Assembly (NCBI RefSeq): GCF_023954335.1
Contig: NZ_JAMLIE010000006.1
Span: 62,001-126,000 of the forward strand
DNA from: Aquamicrobium sp.
GTDB lineage: Bacteria > Pseudomonadota > Alphaproteobacteria > Rhizobiales > Rhizobiaceae
Direction of reading: 5' to 3'
Length of the DNA: 64,000 nt
Numbering within the stretch: the first letter of the stretch is position 1; the number at the start of each line of letters is the position of its first letter. Positions 15,761-25,461 of this stretch are shown one piece after another. The translations under genes were made by a program, and so were the position numbers. The notes under the pieces were generated by a model, which did no database searches, was not told the DNA's origin, and worked only from the letters and a program-made list of their open reading frames with translations.

Positions 15761-17239
15761 CTAGCGGATCACGAAGGGGTTGGCCGTCTTGCCGGCCGTG
15801 TCGATCCACACCGTCTTGGTCTGGAGATAGGCGTCGATCGCCTCCCGGCCGCTCTCGCGGCCGATGCCGCTGCGCTTGTAGCCGCCGAAGGGGGCCATGT
15901 AGGAAACCGCGCGATAGGTGTTGATCCAGACCGTGCCGGCCTCCATCGCGGCCGCGCCCCGCAGCGCCCGGCCCATATCCGCGGTCCACAGGCCGGCCGC
16001 CAGCCCGTAGGGGCTGTCGTTGGCGATGGCGAAGGCCTCGTCCTCGTCGTCGAACGGGATCACCGACAGGATCGGTCCGAACACCTCCTCGCGGGCGATG
16101 CGCATCGCGTTGCTGACGCCGGTGAAGATCGAGGGCTCGACGAACCAGCCCCCGGCCAGCGCGGCATCCGCCGGCGTTCCGCCGCCCAGCACGCATTGCG
16201 CGCCGTCGGCGCGGGCGATGTCGAGATAGGACAGCACCCTGTCGCGCTGCGGCCGCGTCGTGATCGGCCCGACCTGTGTCTCGGGTCGCGAGGGATCGCC
16301 GATGCGGGCGCTCGCCGCCAGCCTGACCACGCCCTCGACCACCCTGTCATGCACCTTGCGCTGCACCAGCAGCCGCGAGCCGGCGATGCAGGTCTGGCCG
16401 CTGGCGGCGAAGATGCCGGAGACCGCGCCGTTGACCGCGCTGTCGATGTCGGCGTCGTCGAAGACGACGTTGGCCGACTTGCCGCCGAGCTCCAGCGTGA
16501 CGGTCTTCAGCCCTTCCGCCGCCGCGTGATAGACGGCGACGCCGCCCGGCTCGCCGCCGGTGAAGGCGATCTTGGCGACGTCAGGATGCGAGACGAGCGG
16601 CACGCCGACATCCTGCGGCAAGCCGGTGACGGTGTTGACGACGCCGGGCGGAAAGCCCGCCTCATCGAACAGCCGCACGAATTCGAGCGCCGAGGCCGAG
16701 GTGTGCTCCGACGGCTTGACGACGACGGTATTGCCGGCCGCGAGCAGCGGCGCGAGCTTCCACGTCAAGAGCATCAGCGGCGAGTTCCACGGCACGATGG
16801 CCGCGATCACGCCGAGCGGCTCGCGCCGCGTGAAGGCGAACATGCCCTGCTTGTCGATCGGCAGGACCGCGCCCTCGATCTTGTCGGCGAGGCCACCGAA
16901 ATAGCGGAACCATTCGGGGATGTAGCGCAGCTGCGCCGTCATCTCGGTGATCAGCTTGCCGTTGTCGCGCGTCTCGATGGCGGCGAGCCGCTCCGCGTTC
17001 TCCTCGATCAGCCCGGCGAGGCGCACGAGCAGCTTGCCGCGCGCGCTGGCGGTGAGCCCGCCCCACTCCGGCGAACGGAAGGCCGCCTTCGCCGCCGCCA
17101 CCGCGGCGTCGACCTCGGCCGCGCCGCCCAGCGGGATCAGCGCCCAGGGACGGCCCGTATAGGGATCGAACGATTCGAAGGTGGCCGGTGCGGGCTGGAG
17201 CCGCCCGGCCACGATGTTGTGGAAGCGCGCCAGCGTCAT
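15761..17239 (-). CDS. Aldehyde dehydrogenase
   Basis: 492 residues, full length. Catalytic Glu250 in TLELGGKS and Cys284 in GQTCIAGSR; IVPWNSPL near 148-155 and KPSEHT near 175-180 line the NAD site; the GYKRSGIGRE motif is present near the C-terminus. It oxidises an aldehyde to an acid. It lies 7 bases after the ThDP decarboxylase beta subunit, which makes aldehydes from 2-oxo acids, so the two probably act in sequence. Confidence 0.92.
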   Translation of the reverse strand: MTLARFHNIVAGRLQPAPATFESFDPYTGRPWALIPLGGAAEVDAAVAAAKAAFRSPEWGGLTASARGKLLVRLAGLIEENAERLAAIETRDNGKLITEMTAQLRYIPEWFRYFGGLADKIEGAVLPIDKQGMFAFTRREPLGVIAAIVPWNSPLMLLTWKLAPLLAAGNTVVVKPSEHTSASALEFVRLFDEAGFPPGVVNTVTGLPQDVGVPLVSHPDVAKIAFTGGEPGGVAVYHAAAEGLKTVTLELGGKSANVVFDDADIDSAVNGAVSGIFAASGQTCIAGSRLLVQRKVHDRVVEGVVRLAASARIGDPSRPETQVGPITTRPQRDRVLSYLDIARADGAQCVLGGGTPADAALAGGWFVEPSIFTGVSNAMRIAREEVFGPILSVIPFDDEDEAFAIANDSPYGLAAGLWTADMGRALRGAAAMEAGTVWINTYRAVSYMAPFGGYKRSGIGRESGREAIDAYLQTKTVWIDTAGKTANPFVIR

Positions 17240-17246
17240 CGTCGCC

Positions 17247-17831
17247 TCAACAGGTCGCGAAGCCGAGATGGGCGCGGAAGCGGTTCTTGACGAAGGTCGC
17301 GTCGCGCGGCGGCAACGAGCGCGGCAGGTTCTCCGCCGCGACCTTGAGCACGAAGAGGCGCGGCCCTTCGGCCTTGTTGCGCAGGCGGTCAGTCAGTCGG
17401 CCGACCTCCTCCAGCGTACGCATCTCGCCCGTCTCGGCGAAGCCGGCCGCGGCCGCCACCCTGTCGAAGGCGATGCCGCGCCCGGTATGGCTCTCCTGCA
17501 TCCCGGTCTCGCCGAAATGCTGGTTGTCGAGCACGATCAGGTCGAGGTTCCGCGGTCGCGCCACGGAGATCGTCGCCAGCGCGCCGAAGGCCATGAGCTG
17601 CTCGCCGTCGCCGGTGATCACCATCACCCGTCTGTCCGGCTGCGCCTGCGCCAGGCCGAGGCCGACGAGCGCCGCCCCGCCCATCGCGCCCCACAGATAG
17701 TAGTTGTCGTCGCGGTCGCCCGCCGCGTGCACGTCGTAGCTCGGCGAGCCGAGCCCGGTAACGACGAGAGCCCCGTCGCGCGCGTCGAGCAGCGTCTTCA
17801 CCGCCTCGCGGCGATCCATCGTCAGGGTCAT
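17247..17831 (-). CDS. ThDP-dependent 2-oxo-acid decarboxylase, beta (ThDP-binding) subunit
   Basis: 194 residues from the ATG at 17831. The ThDP/Mg motif is GDG at 74-76 and N103 (LDNQHFG), with the spacing of the family. Length and sequence resemble the C-terminal half of sulfopyruvate or phosphonopyruvate decarboxylase (ComE-like), enzymes in which the PYR and PP domains are separate proteins. The alpha subunit gene ends 5 bases upstream. The product aldehyde is likely passed to the aldehyde dehydrogenase. Substrate not known. Confidence 0.82.
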   Translation of the reverse strand: MTLTMDRREAVKTLLDARDGALVVTGLGSPSYDVHAAGDRDDNYYLWGAMGGAALVGLGLAQAQPDRRVMVITGDGEQLMAFGALATISVARPRNLDLIVLDNQHFGETGMQESHTGRGIAFDRVAAAAGFAETGEMRTLEEVGRLTDRLRNKAEGPRLFVLKVAAENLPRSLPPRDATFVKNRFRAHLGFATC

Positions 17832-17836
17832 GTCGC

Positions 17837-18379
17837 TCACCACTTCTTCTTGCCGAGCAGGCGCTGGCCGATCAGCACCGCGACCTGCTGGTCGGCCTCG
17901 TAGGCCATGACCGCCGCCTGCTCGACGGCCTCGATCAGGTCCGCGCCGGTCTCGGCGCGCAGCACGGTGACGCCGATCGCCTCCAGCACGCCTTGCGTCG
18001 CCTGCCCCATCGGCACCTGCCAGGGATTGAACTCGGCCCACTCGCCGCGCATCGTCACCAGCATCAGCAGCGGAAAGCGCGCCTGCACCGGCAGCGACAG
18101 CATGTTGACGCAGTTGCCGACGCCCGAGGACTGCATCAGCAGTACGCTGCGCTGGCCTCCGAGCCAGCTTCCCGCAGCGATGGCCACGCCCTCCTCCTCG
18201 GTCGTCAGCACGTTGGAGACGACGTCCGCGTCCTCCTCGAACAGGCTGATGAGCGTCGAGTGCCCGGCATCGGGCACATAGGCCATGTGGCCGACGCCCG
18301 CCGCCTTCAATGTTTCGTAGAGCGCGACCGGCCAGTCGCTGGAAAGGTCGCGACCCTTCGGCTCCCGACGAGCGGACAT
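17837..18379 (-). CDS. ThDP-dependent 2-oxo-acid decarboxylase, alpha (PYR) subunit
   Basis: 180 residues from the ATG at 18379. This is a stand-alone PYR domain: Y-V-P-D-A-G-H-S (35-42), the cofactor-activating Glu in LTTEEEGVAIAAG (58-70), and QSSGVGNCVNMLSL, all as in ComD/phosphonopyruvate decarboxylase N-terminal halves. It pairs with the beta subunit. It is the first gene of the ten-gene minus-strand operon and faces a divergent LysR gene 121 bases away, the likely regulator. Confidence 0.82.
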   Translation of the reverse strand: MSARREPKGRDLSSDWPVALYETLKAAGVGHMAYVPDAGHSTLISLFEEDADVVSNVLTTEEEGVAIAAGSWLGGQRSVLLMQSSGVGNCVNMLSLPVQARFPLLMLVTMRGEWAEFNPWQVPMGQATQGVLEAIGVTVLRAETGADLIEAVEQAAVMAYEADQQVAVLIGQRLLGKKKW

Positions 18380-18485
18380 GAATTCAGCAGCACCCAAGGC
18401 GCGTCTCCCTGCCTGGAATCGTTGACCCACTCTATAATCCTGCCCGGATATTCCTACATCGACCCATTTTCATGAACAGATATAC

Positions 18486-18498
18486 CGATATTATATCG
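18486..18498. promoter_or_regulatory. Palindrome upstream of the LysR gene
   Basis: CGATAT-T-ATATCG is a perfect 13-base palindrome ending 2 bases before the LysR ATG, in the AT-rich divergent region between the ThDP operon and lysR. It could be an autoregulatory site or part of a LysR box. Its position, where a ribosome site should be, is unusual. Confidence 0.35.
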
Positions 18499-18500
18499 CA

Positions 18501-19457
18501 ATGGACGTCACCCAGCTTCGCACCCTCATCCACGTCGCCGAGCTCGGCAGCCTGTCGAAGGCGGCCGACCGTCTGCACATCGCCCAGCCGGCCCTCAGCC
18601 GCCAGATCAGGCTGCTGGAGGAGGAGCTGGGAGTGCGCCTGTTCGACCGCCACGGCCGCGGCATGATCGTCACCGAGCAGGGGCAGGACGTGCTGCGCCA
18701 CGCGCTCAGGGTCATGGCCGAGCTGGAGGAGATCCGCGCGGTCGTCTCCGACGAGAACGCCCCCCTGCGCGGCCATGTCTCCATCGGCATGCCGCCGCCC
18801 GCCTCGGACATCCTGTCGGAGCCGCTCGTCTCCGCCTTCCGCGACACCCATCCCGAGGCGACGCTGCGCATCGTCAGTGCCTATACGGGCTACCTGCTCG
18901 ACTGGATCCATCGCGGCGAGATCGACGCGGCGATCCTCTACGATCCCAGATCGGCGCGCACCCTGCGCATCCAGCCGCTGCTCGAGGAGACGCTGTTCCT
19001 GATCGGGCCGCCGGGCCTCGGCCTTTCGCTGGAGCAGGCGGTTGAGTTCCGCGCGCTCGAAGGCCAGCGCCTGCTGCTGCCCAGCCTCGGCCACGGCCTG
19101 CGCACGCTCGTCGACCGCTATGCGCAGGAATGCGGCTTCAGCCTCGACATCAAGGTCGAGGCCGACAGCTACTCGACCCTGAAATCGCTGGTGCGCCACG
19201 GGCACGGCGTCACCGTCCTGCCGCTGGCGCCGATCCACGAGGAGCTGAAGGCCGGGAGGCTGGGCGCGGCCCCGCTGGTCAACCCGACGCCGGTGCGCCG
19301 GCTGATCATGTCCTATCCGACCGACCGCCCCATGCCGCGGCTGGCCCGCTTTGCAGGTCAGGTGATCGCCGCCACAATCGCCAGGCTGGTCGAGCGGGGC
19401 GTCTGGTCGGGCCGCATCCTCGAAGCGGAGCCGGAGCACAGCCGCCTTCACATATAA
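18501..19457 (+). CDS. LysR-family transcriptional regulator (CbbR/NAC-like)
   Basis: 318 residues. MDVTQLRTLIHVAELGSLSKAA opens the winged helix (HTH about 19-40, RLHIAQPALSRQIRLLEEELG), and the effector domain follows from about residue 92 (GHVSIGMPPPASDIL). The start is canonical for LysR, although no clear Shine-Dalgarno precedes it. It is divergent from the ThDP/aldehyde dehydrogenase/pxp operon and is its probable activator. Confidence 0.9.
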   Translation: MDVTQLRTLIHVAELGSLSKAADRLHIAQPALSRQIRLLEEELGVRLFDRHGRGMIVTEQGQDVLRHALRVMAELEEIRAVVSDENAPLRGHVSIGMPPPASDILSEPLVSAFRDTHPEATLRIVSAYTGYLLDWIHRGEIDAAILYDPRSARTLRIQPLLEETLFLIGPPGLGLSLEQAVEFRALEGQRLLLPSLGHGLRTLVDRYAQECGFSLDIKVEADSYSTLKSLVRHGHGVTVLPLAPIHEELKAGRLGAAPLVNPTPVRRLIMSYPTDRPMPRLARFAGQVIAATIARLVERGVWSGRILEAEPEHSRLHI

Positions 19458-19577
19458 AATCCTAGCATAGCTGATCTTGTGACTCTGTCCTTGTCGATAT
19501 GATGCGCGGGCGGTAGCAAAAGGGCGATCCGGACTGTTTCATCCGGCCCGTGCCGCCTTCCCGCAGGAGAAGCCGTC

Positions 19578-20318
19578 TTGAACGTCCTCATCGTCTACGC
19601 CCATCCGGAACCCAAATCGTTCAACGGCGCGATGAAGCACCTCGCCGTCGAGACGCTGGCGGCGGCGGGCCACGAGGTCGTCGTCAGCGACCTCTACGCC
19701 ATGGGCTTCGACCCGGTTGCCGGCCGCGCCGACATGACCGGCGAGCTGACCGACCCCGAGTTCTTCAGCCTGGCGGCGGAGCAGACCGCGGCCTGCCAGA
19801 CGGGACGCATCGCGCCCGACATCGCCGCCGAAATGGAGAAGCTGAAGCGCGCCGATCTGGTGATCTTCCAGTTCCCGGTCTGGTGGTTCGGCATGCCGGC
19901 GATCCTGAAGGGCTGGGCCGACCGCGTCTTCGCGCGCGGCTTCGCCTATCTGCCGGGGCGCAAATACGACACCGGCATGTTCAGGGGAAAGCTGGCGATG
20001 GTGGCGGCCACCACCGGCACCTCGGCCGACACCTACGCGCCCGACGGCATCGACGGCGACATCCTCACCGTGCTGTGGCCGATCCATAACGGGCTGCTGC
20101 GCTATTCGGGCTTCGACGTTCTGACGCCCTTTATCGCCTATATGCCGGGCCGCGTCGGAGAGGACGGCCGCAAGGCGTATCTCGACGCCTACCGCAAGCG
20201 GCTCGGCGAGATCGAGACGACGCCGCGCCTGTTCTTCCACCCGGCCGGGGACTACGGCCCCGACGAGCGGCTGAAGCCCGGCGTCCTCGCCCGCTCCGGG
20301 GTCCAGCGCAATGCCTGA
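19578..20318 (+). CDS. NAD(P)H:quinone oxidoreductase, flavodoxin-like fold
   Basis: 246 residues, TTG start at 19578 preceded by AGGAG with good spacing. NVLIVYAHPEPKSFNGAMK is the phosphate loop of the MdaB/KefF/NQO1 type FMN/FAD fold; QFPVWWFGMPAILKGWADRVF (split here only for description) and GRKYDTG-like segments bind flavin and quinone. It makes two-electron reductions of quinones. It overlaps the CoA-transferase gene by 8 bases, so the pair is coupled; why these two functions are joined is not clear. Confidence 0.87.
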   Translation: MNVLIVYAHPEPKSFNGAMKHLAVETLAAAGHEVVVSDLYAMGFDPVAGRADMTGELTDPEFFSLAAEQTAACQTGRIAPDIAAEMEKLKRADLVIFQFPVWWFGMPAILKGWADRVFARGFAYLPGRKYDTGMFRGKLAMVAATTGTSADTYAPDGIDGDILTVLWPIHNGLLRYSGFDVLTPFIAYMPGRVGEDGRKAYLDAYRKRLGEIETTPRLFFHPAGDYGPDERLKPGVLARSGVQRNA

Positions 20319-21444
20319 CCCCGCCCGGCCGCTGGAGGGCCTGCTGGTGGTCTCGATCGAGCAGGCGGTGGCCGCCCCACTCTGCACCGTGCGGCTCGCC
20401 GACGCGGGCGCGCGCGTGATCAAGGTCGAGCGTCCCGAAGGCGAGACCGCGCGCCACTACGATTCCGCCGTCGAGGGCATGTCGGCCTATTTCGTCTGGC
20501 TCAACCGCGGCAAGGAAAGCGCCGCCCTCGACCTGAAGACGCAAGCCGACCTCGCGCTGCTCCATCGCATGGTGGCGAAGGCCGACATCCTCGTCCACAA
20601 CCTCGCGCCCGGCGCCATCGACCGGCTGGGCCTGTCGGCGGAAAGGATCGCGCAGGACCATCCGCGCCTGATATCGGCCGGCATCGTCGGCTACGGCCAG
20701 GACACCGACTACGCCGCCATGCGCGCCTACGACATGCTGGTGCAGGCCGAGAGCGGCATCTGCGCCGTCACCGGAACGCCCGGCACGCCGAGCAAGATCG
20801 GCGTCTCCGCCGCCGACATCGCCACCGGCATGAACGCGCACGCCGCCATCCTCGAGGCGCTGCTGGCGCGCGGGAACACCGGGCGCGGACGCGTCATCGA
20901 GATCGCCATGTTCGACGGCATGGCCGACTGGATGGCCGTGCCGCTGCTGCATTACGAGCATGCCGGCCGCGAGACCGGGCGCTACGGGCTGGCGCACGCC
21001 TCGATCTATCCCTATCGGCCCTATGCCTGCCGCGACGGCGTGGCGATCGTCGTCTCGATCCAGCAGGCCAGCGAATGGAAGCGCTTCTGCGCGACGGTCC
21101 TCGAAAAGCCGGCGCTTGCCGAAGACGCGCGCTTCGCCACCAACGCCCTGCGCGTCGCCAACCGCGCGGCGCTCGACGCCGAGATCGAGCCGGTCTTCGC
21201 CGCCATCGACCATCAGGAGGCCATCCGGCGCCTCGACGCGGCGCAGAACGCCTGGGGCCGCGCGAGCGAGGTGCGCGATCTTCCGCAGCACAAGGCGCTG
21301 CGCCGGATCGCGGTGCAGTTGCCCGGCGGCAAGACCGTCACCCTGCCGAAACCGTCGGTGCGCGCCGCGGCCTTCGAGACCCCGCCCGCCGTCCCCGCTC
21401 TCGGCGCGGACACGGCCCGGATCCGCGCCGAATTCGCCGCCTGA
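20311..21444 (+). CDS. CaiB/BaiF-family CoA-transferase
   Basis: 377 residues. Family-III CoA-transferase pattern: LEGLLVVSIEQAVAAPLCT near the N-terminus, DAGARVIKVERPEG (31-44), N-R-G-K-E-S-A-A-L-D-L, and AYDMLVQAESG with Asp141 at the position conserved as nucleophile. It moves CoA between carboxylates in the cytoplasm. The start codon is inside the preceding reductase gene. Substrate specificity in this family cannot be read from sequence. Confidence 0.9.
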   Translation: MPDPARPLEGLLVVSIEQAVAAPLCTVRLADAGARVIKVERPEGETARHYDSAVEGMSAYFVWLNRGKESAALDLKTQADLALLHRMVAKADILVHNLAPGAIDRLGLSAERIAQDHPRLISAGIVGYGQDTDYAAMRAYDMLVQAESGICAVTGTPGTPSKIGVSAADIATGMNAHAAILEALLARGNTGRGRVIEIAMFDGMADWMAVPLLHYEHAGRETGRYGLAHASIYPYRPYACRDGVAIVVSIQQASEWKRFCATVLEKPALAEDARFATNALRVANRAALDAEIEPVFAAIDHQEAIRRLDAAQNAWGRASEVRDLPQHKALRRIAVQLPGGKTVTLPKPSVRAAAFETPPAVPALGADTARIRAEFAA

Positions 21445-21546
21445 CCGCCGGGAGACATCGGAAGGCGTCTCTTCCGGCTTTGCGGGCAGCCTTGCCGTCC
21501 CGCATCTGCTATTCAAGGGGCCATCCGATTCCCGAAGAACGACGCC

Positions 21547-23349
<1,803 letters not shown>

Positions 23350-23376
23350 CGGGCGAGGCCATCGGGTTTCTCCCCG

Positions 23377-24600
23377 CTAATCGTCCTGCCGGTCCCAGCT
23401 CGGGAACGGGTCCGGCAGGTCGCGCCAGCGGCCCGGCATGAAGTCCTTTTCCCTGACGAGGCAGGCATCGAGCCCGGCGCGCAGCGTCGCCTCGTCCATC
23501 GGGTCGCAGCCGATGAAGACGATCTCCTGCCGGCGGTCGCCCCAGACCGGGTCGAGATAGGGCCGCATCGCCGCGCGCCATTCGGGATGGTCGGGCCACC
23601 GGTGCTTCGGCACCGAGGCCCACCACAGGCCGCGCTTGCCCGTCCGGATCAGCGCGCCCGCCTGGCTGATCTCGCCGACATGGTGCGGGCGGGTGGCGAG
23701 CCAGAAGAAGCCCTTGGCGCGCACCACGCCCGGCCACGGCCGGTCGATGAACGCTTTCAGCTTCATCGGCTCGAACGGCTGCCGCGCGCGGTAGACGAAG
23801 GAGCGGATGCCGTATTCCTCTGTCTCGGGAACGTGGTCCCTGAACCCGTTCAGTTCCTTGAACCAGAGCGGGTGCTGCTCGGCCCTGTCGAAATCGAAGC
23901 GGCCCGTGTCGAGCACGTCGGCAAGGGCGACCTTGCCGAAATCGGTCTCGATCAGTTCCGCGTCGGGGTTGAGCGAGCGGACGATCTTGCGCGCGAGGTC
24001 GAGGTCGCGCGCCGGCGTGTCGGACACCTTGTTGAGCACGATCACGTCGGCGAACTCGATCTGCTCGACCAGGAGGTCGACCAGCGCCCGGTCGTCGGCG
24101 TCGCCCGCGACCTCGCCGCGGTCGCGCAGGAAATCCTGCGAGGCATAGTCCCTGAGCAGGTTCGCGGCGTCGACCACCGTCACCATCGTGTCGAGCCGCG
24201 CGACGTCGGACAGGCTCTCGCCGTTCTCGTCGCGGAAGTCGAAGGTTGTGGCGACCGGCAGCGGCTCGGCGATGCCCGTGCCCTCGATCAGCAGGTAGTC
24301 GAAGCGGCCCTCCTGCGACAGGCGGCGCACCTCCTTCAAAAGGTCGTCGCGCAGGGTGCAGCAGATGCAGCCATTGGTCAGCTCGACCAGTTGCTCCTCG
24401 GTGCGCGACAGGTTCGCGCCGCCGTCGCGCACGAGCGAGGCGTCGATGTTCACCTCGCTCATGTCGTTGACGATGACGGCGACGCGCCGGCCGCTGCGGT
24501 TGTTGAGCACATGGTTGAGCAGCGTCGTCTTGCCGGCCCCGAGGAAGCCGGAGAGCACGGTGACGGGAAGGCGGCTGGAGGATTTGGCTGTGTCGAGCAT
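23377..24600 (-). CDS. COG0523 metal GTPase (CobW/ZigA-like zinc metallochaperone)
   Basis: 407 residues. G1 loop GFLGAGKT (18-25), the COG0523 metal motif CICC at 78-81, Walker B-like L-I-E-G-T-G-I-A-E-P, N-K-V-S-D as the NKxD equivalent, and a full C-terminal CobW_C domain (HHVGEISQAGALIRTG, then R-R-Q-E-I-V-F-I-G). Members either help zinc enzymes under zinc shortage (ZigA/YeiR type, Zur regulated) or serve cobalamin synthesis (CobW). It is the last gene of the minus-strand operon that begins at a Zur-like box, and no cobalamin genes are present, so the zinc role is favoured. Confidence 0.85.
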   Translation of the reverse strand: MLDTAKSSSRLPVTVLSGFLGAGKTTLLNHVLNNRSGRRVAVIVNDMSEVNIDASLVRDGGANLSRTEEQLVELTNGCICCTLRDDLLKEVRRLSQEGRFDYLLIEGTGIAEPLPVATTFDFRDENGESLSDVARLDTMVTVVDAANLLRDYASQDFLRDRGEVAGDADDRALVDLLVEQIEFADVIVLNKVSDTPARDLDLARKIVRSLNPDAELIETDFGKVALADVLDTGRFDFDRAEQHPLWFKELNGFRDHVPETEEYGIRSFVYRARQPFEPMKLKAFIDRPWPGVVRAKGFFWLATRPHHVGEISQAGALIRTGKRGLWWASVPKHRWPDHPEWRAAMRPYLDPVWGDRRQEIVFIGCDPMDEATLRAGLDACLVREKDFMPGRWRDLPDPFPSWDRQDD

Positions 24601-24646
24601 GGCGGGCCTCTTGGGGTTTTGGGGAGAAGGGGCGCGGGGCGCGCGG

Positions 24647-24970
24647 TCAATCGCCGCCCGGATCAGCCTCGGGGACGTAGATCATGCGGCCGTCGTCGAG
24701 CCGGTAGGTGATGCCGGCGCGCACGCCCTCGCCCTCGCCGATCCGGCCGCTCGCCTCGTAGCGGGTCAGCTCGCGCCCATCCTTGACGGTGATGCGCATG
24801 TCCGGCTCGCCCGGATTCTCCACCACCGTCACCCGCGCCGACGAGAACGGGTTGAGCGGATTGGTGACGATGACGATCATCAGGATGCCGATGACGACGA
24901 GGAAGAGGTCGATCAGGTTGACGACGGACAGGATCGGATCGTCGGCGTCGTCGTGGTCGAGAAAGCGCAT
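24647..24970 (-). CDS. DUF2149 protein, ExbD-like single-span membrane subunit
   Basis: 107 residues from the ATG at 24970, which overlaps the stop of the ExbB-like gene (ATGA). There is one N-terminal helix, about residues 15-35, reading NLIDLFLVVIGILMIVIV; Asp21 lies at its start exactly as the proton-carrying Asp does in ExbD/TolR/MotB helices. A periplasmic domain follows, ending in G-I-T-Y-R-L-D-D-G-R-M-I-Y-V-P-E. I infer a stator partner for the ExbB-like protein. The same pair (HmuT/HmuU) accompanies CobN-like HmuS in Bacteroidota haem operons, as far as I recall. Confidence 0.78.
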   Translation of the reverse strand: MRFLDHDDADDPILSVVNLIDLFLVVIGILMIVIVTNPLNPFSSARVTVVENPGEPDMRITVKDGRELTRYEASGRIGEGEGVRAGITYRLDDGRMIYVPEADPGGD

Positions 24971-25434
24971 CAGCCTGCCTCCCTTTGCCGTTCCGCCGCC
25001 CGCAGTTCCTCGAGCAGCCAGCGGCGGCGGATCGTCAGGACGAAGAAGGTGATGCTGGCCGCGACGAGAGCGAGGATCACGGCGGAGAAGGCGACGACGA
25101 GGTTCTCGCCGACCGAGCCCGCATCGCCCCGGCTCAGCGCCAGCAGCGCCGGCCCCATCGGGATCATGGTGGCGACGAGCCCGAGCATCGGCGCGGTGCG
25201 CGAGACGATGCGCAGCCATTCCAGCCGCTTCATGATCGCCAGCTCGAGGTCGTCGCTATGACCGGCCGCGCCGTCCAGCACGGAGCGGTAGGCGCCGCGC
25301 CCGCGCTGGACCGCCTCGACGAGGAACATGCCGAGCGCGACCAGCGCATAGGCGAGCGAGCCGGCAATCAGCGCGAGAATCGGGACGAGGAAAAGACGCG
25401 AAACCTCGAAGAGGCCGAGCTCGAAATCGTTCAT
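24970..25434 (-). CDS. MotA/TolQ/ExbB-family proton channel protein
   Basis: 154 residues with three hydrophobic segments, about 12-40, 77-98 and 110-133, the ExbB/TolQ topology. APMLGLVATMIPMGPALLAL (79-98) corresponds to the conserved family segment T-A-P-x-L-G-L-x-G-T-V-x-G with the G-P-A end. It should form a proton-driven ring with the DUF2149 subunit encoded by the overlapping next gene. It starts 27 bases after the CobN-like stop. No tonB gene is seen, so it may drive the CobN-like protein rather than the receptor (inference). Confidence 0.82.
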   Translation of the reverse strand: MNDFELGLFEVSRLFLVPILALIAGSLAYALVALGMFLVEAVQRGRGAYRSVLDGAAGHSDDLELAIMKRLEWLRIVSRTAPMLGLVATMIPMGPALLALSRGDAGSVGENLVVAFSAVILALVAASITFFVLTIRRRWLLEELRAAERQREAG

Positions 25435-25461
25435 GAAGCACCGTGGATTGAATCTGGAAAC

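Noticed and set aside
17247..18379. Acetolactate synthase or pyruvate oxidase split by frameshift
   Set aside because: Both pieces have their own starts, a 5-base gap and the sizes of the natural two-subunit ComD/ComE-type enzymes; the central FAD-like domain of acetolactate synthase is absent.
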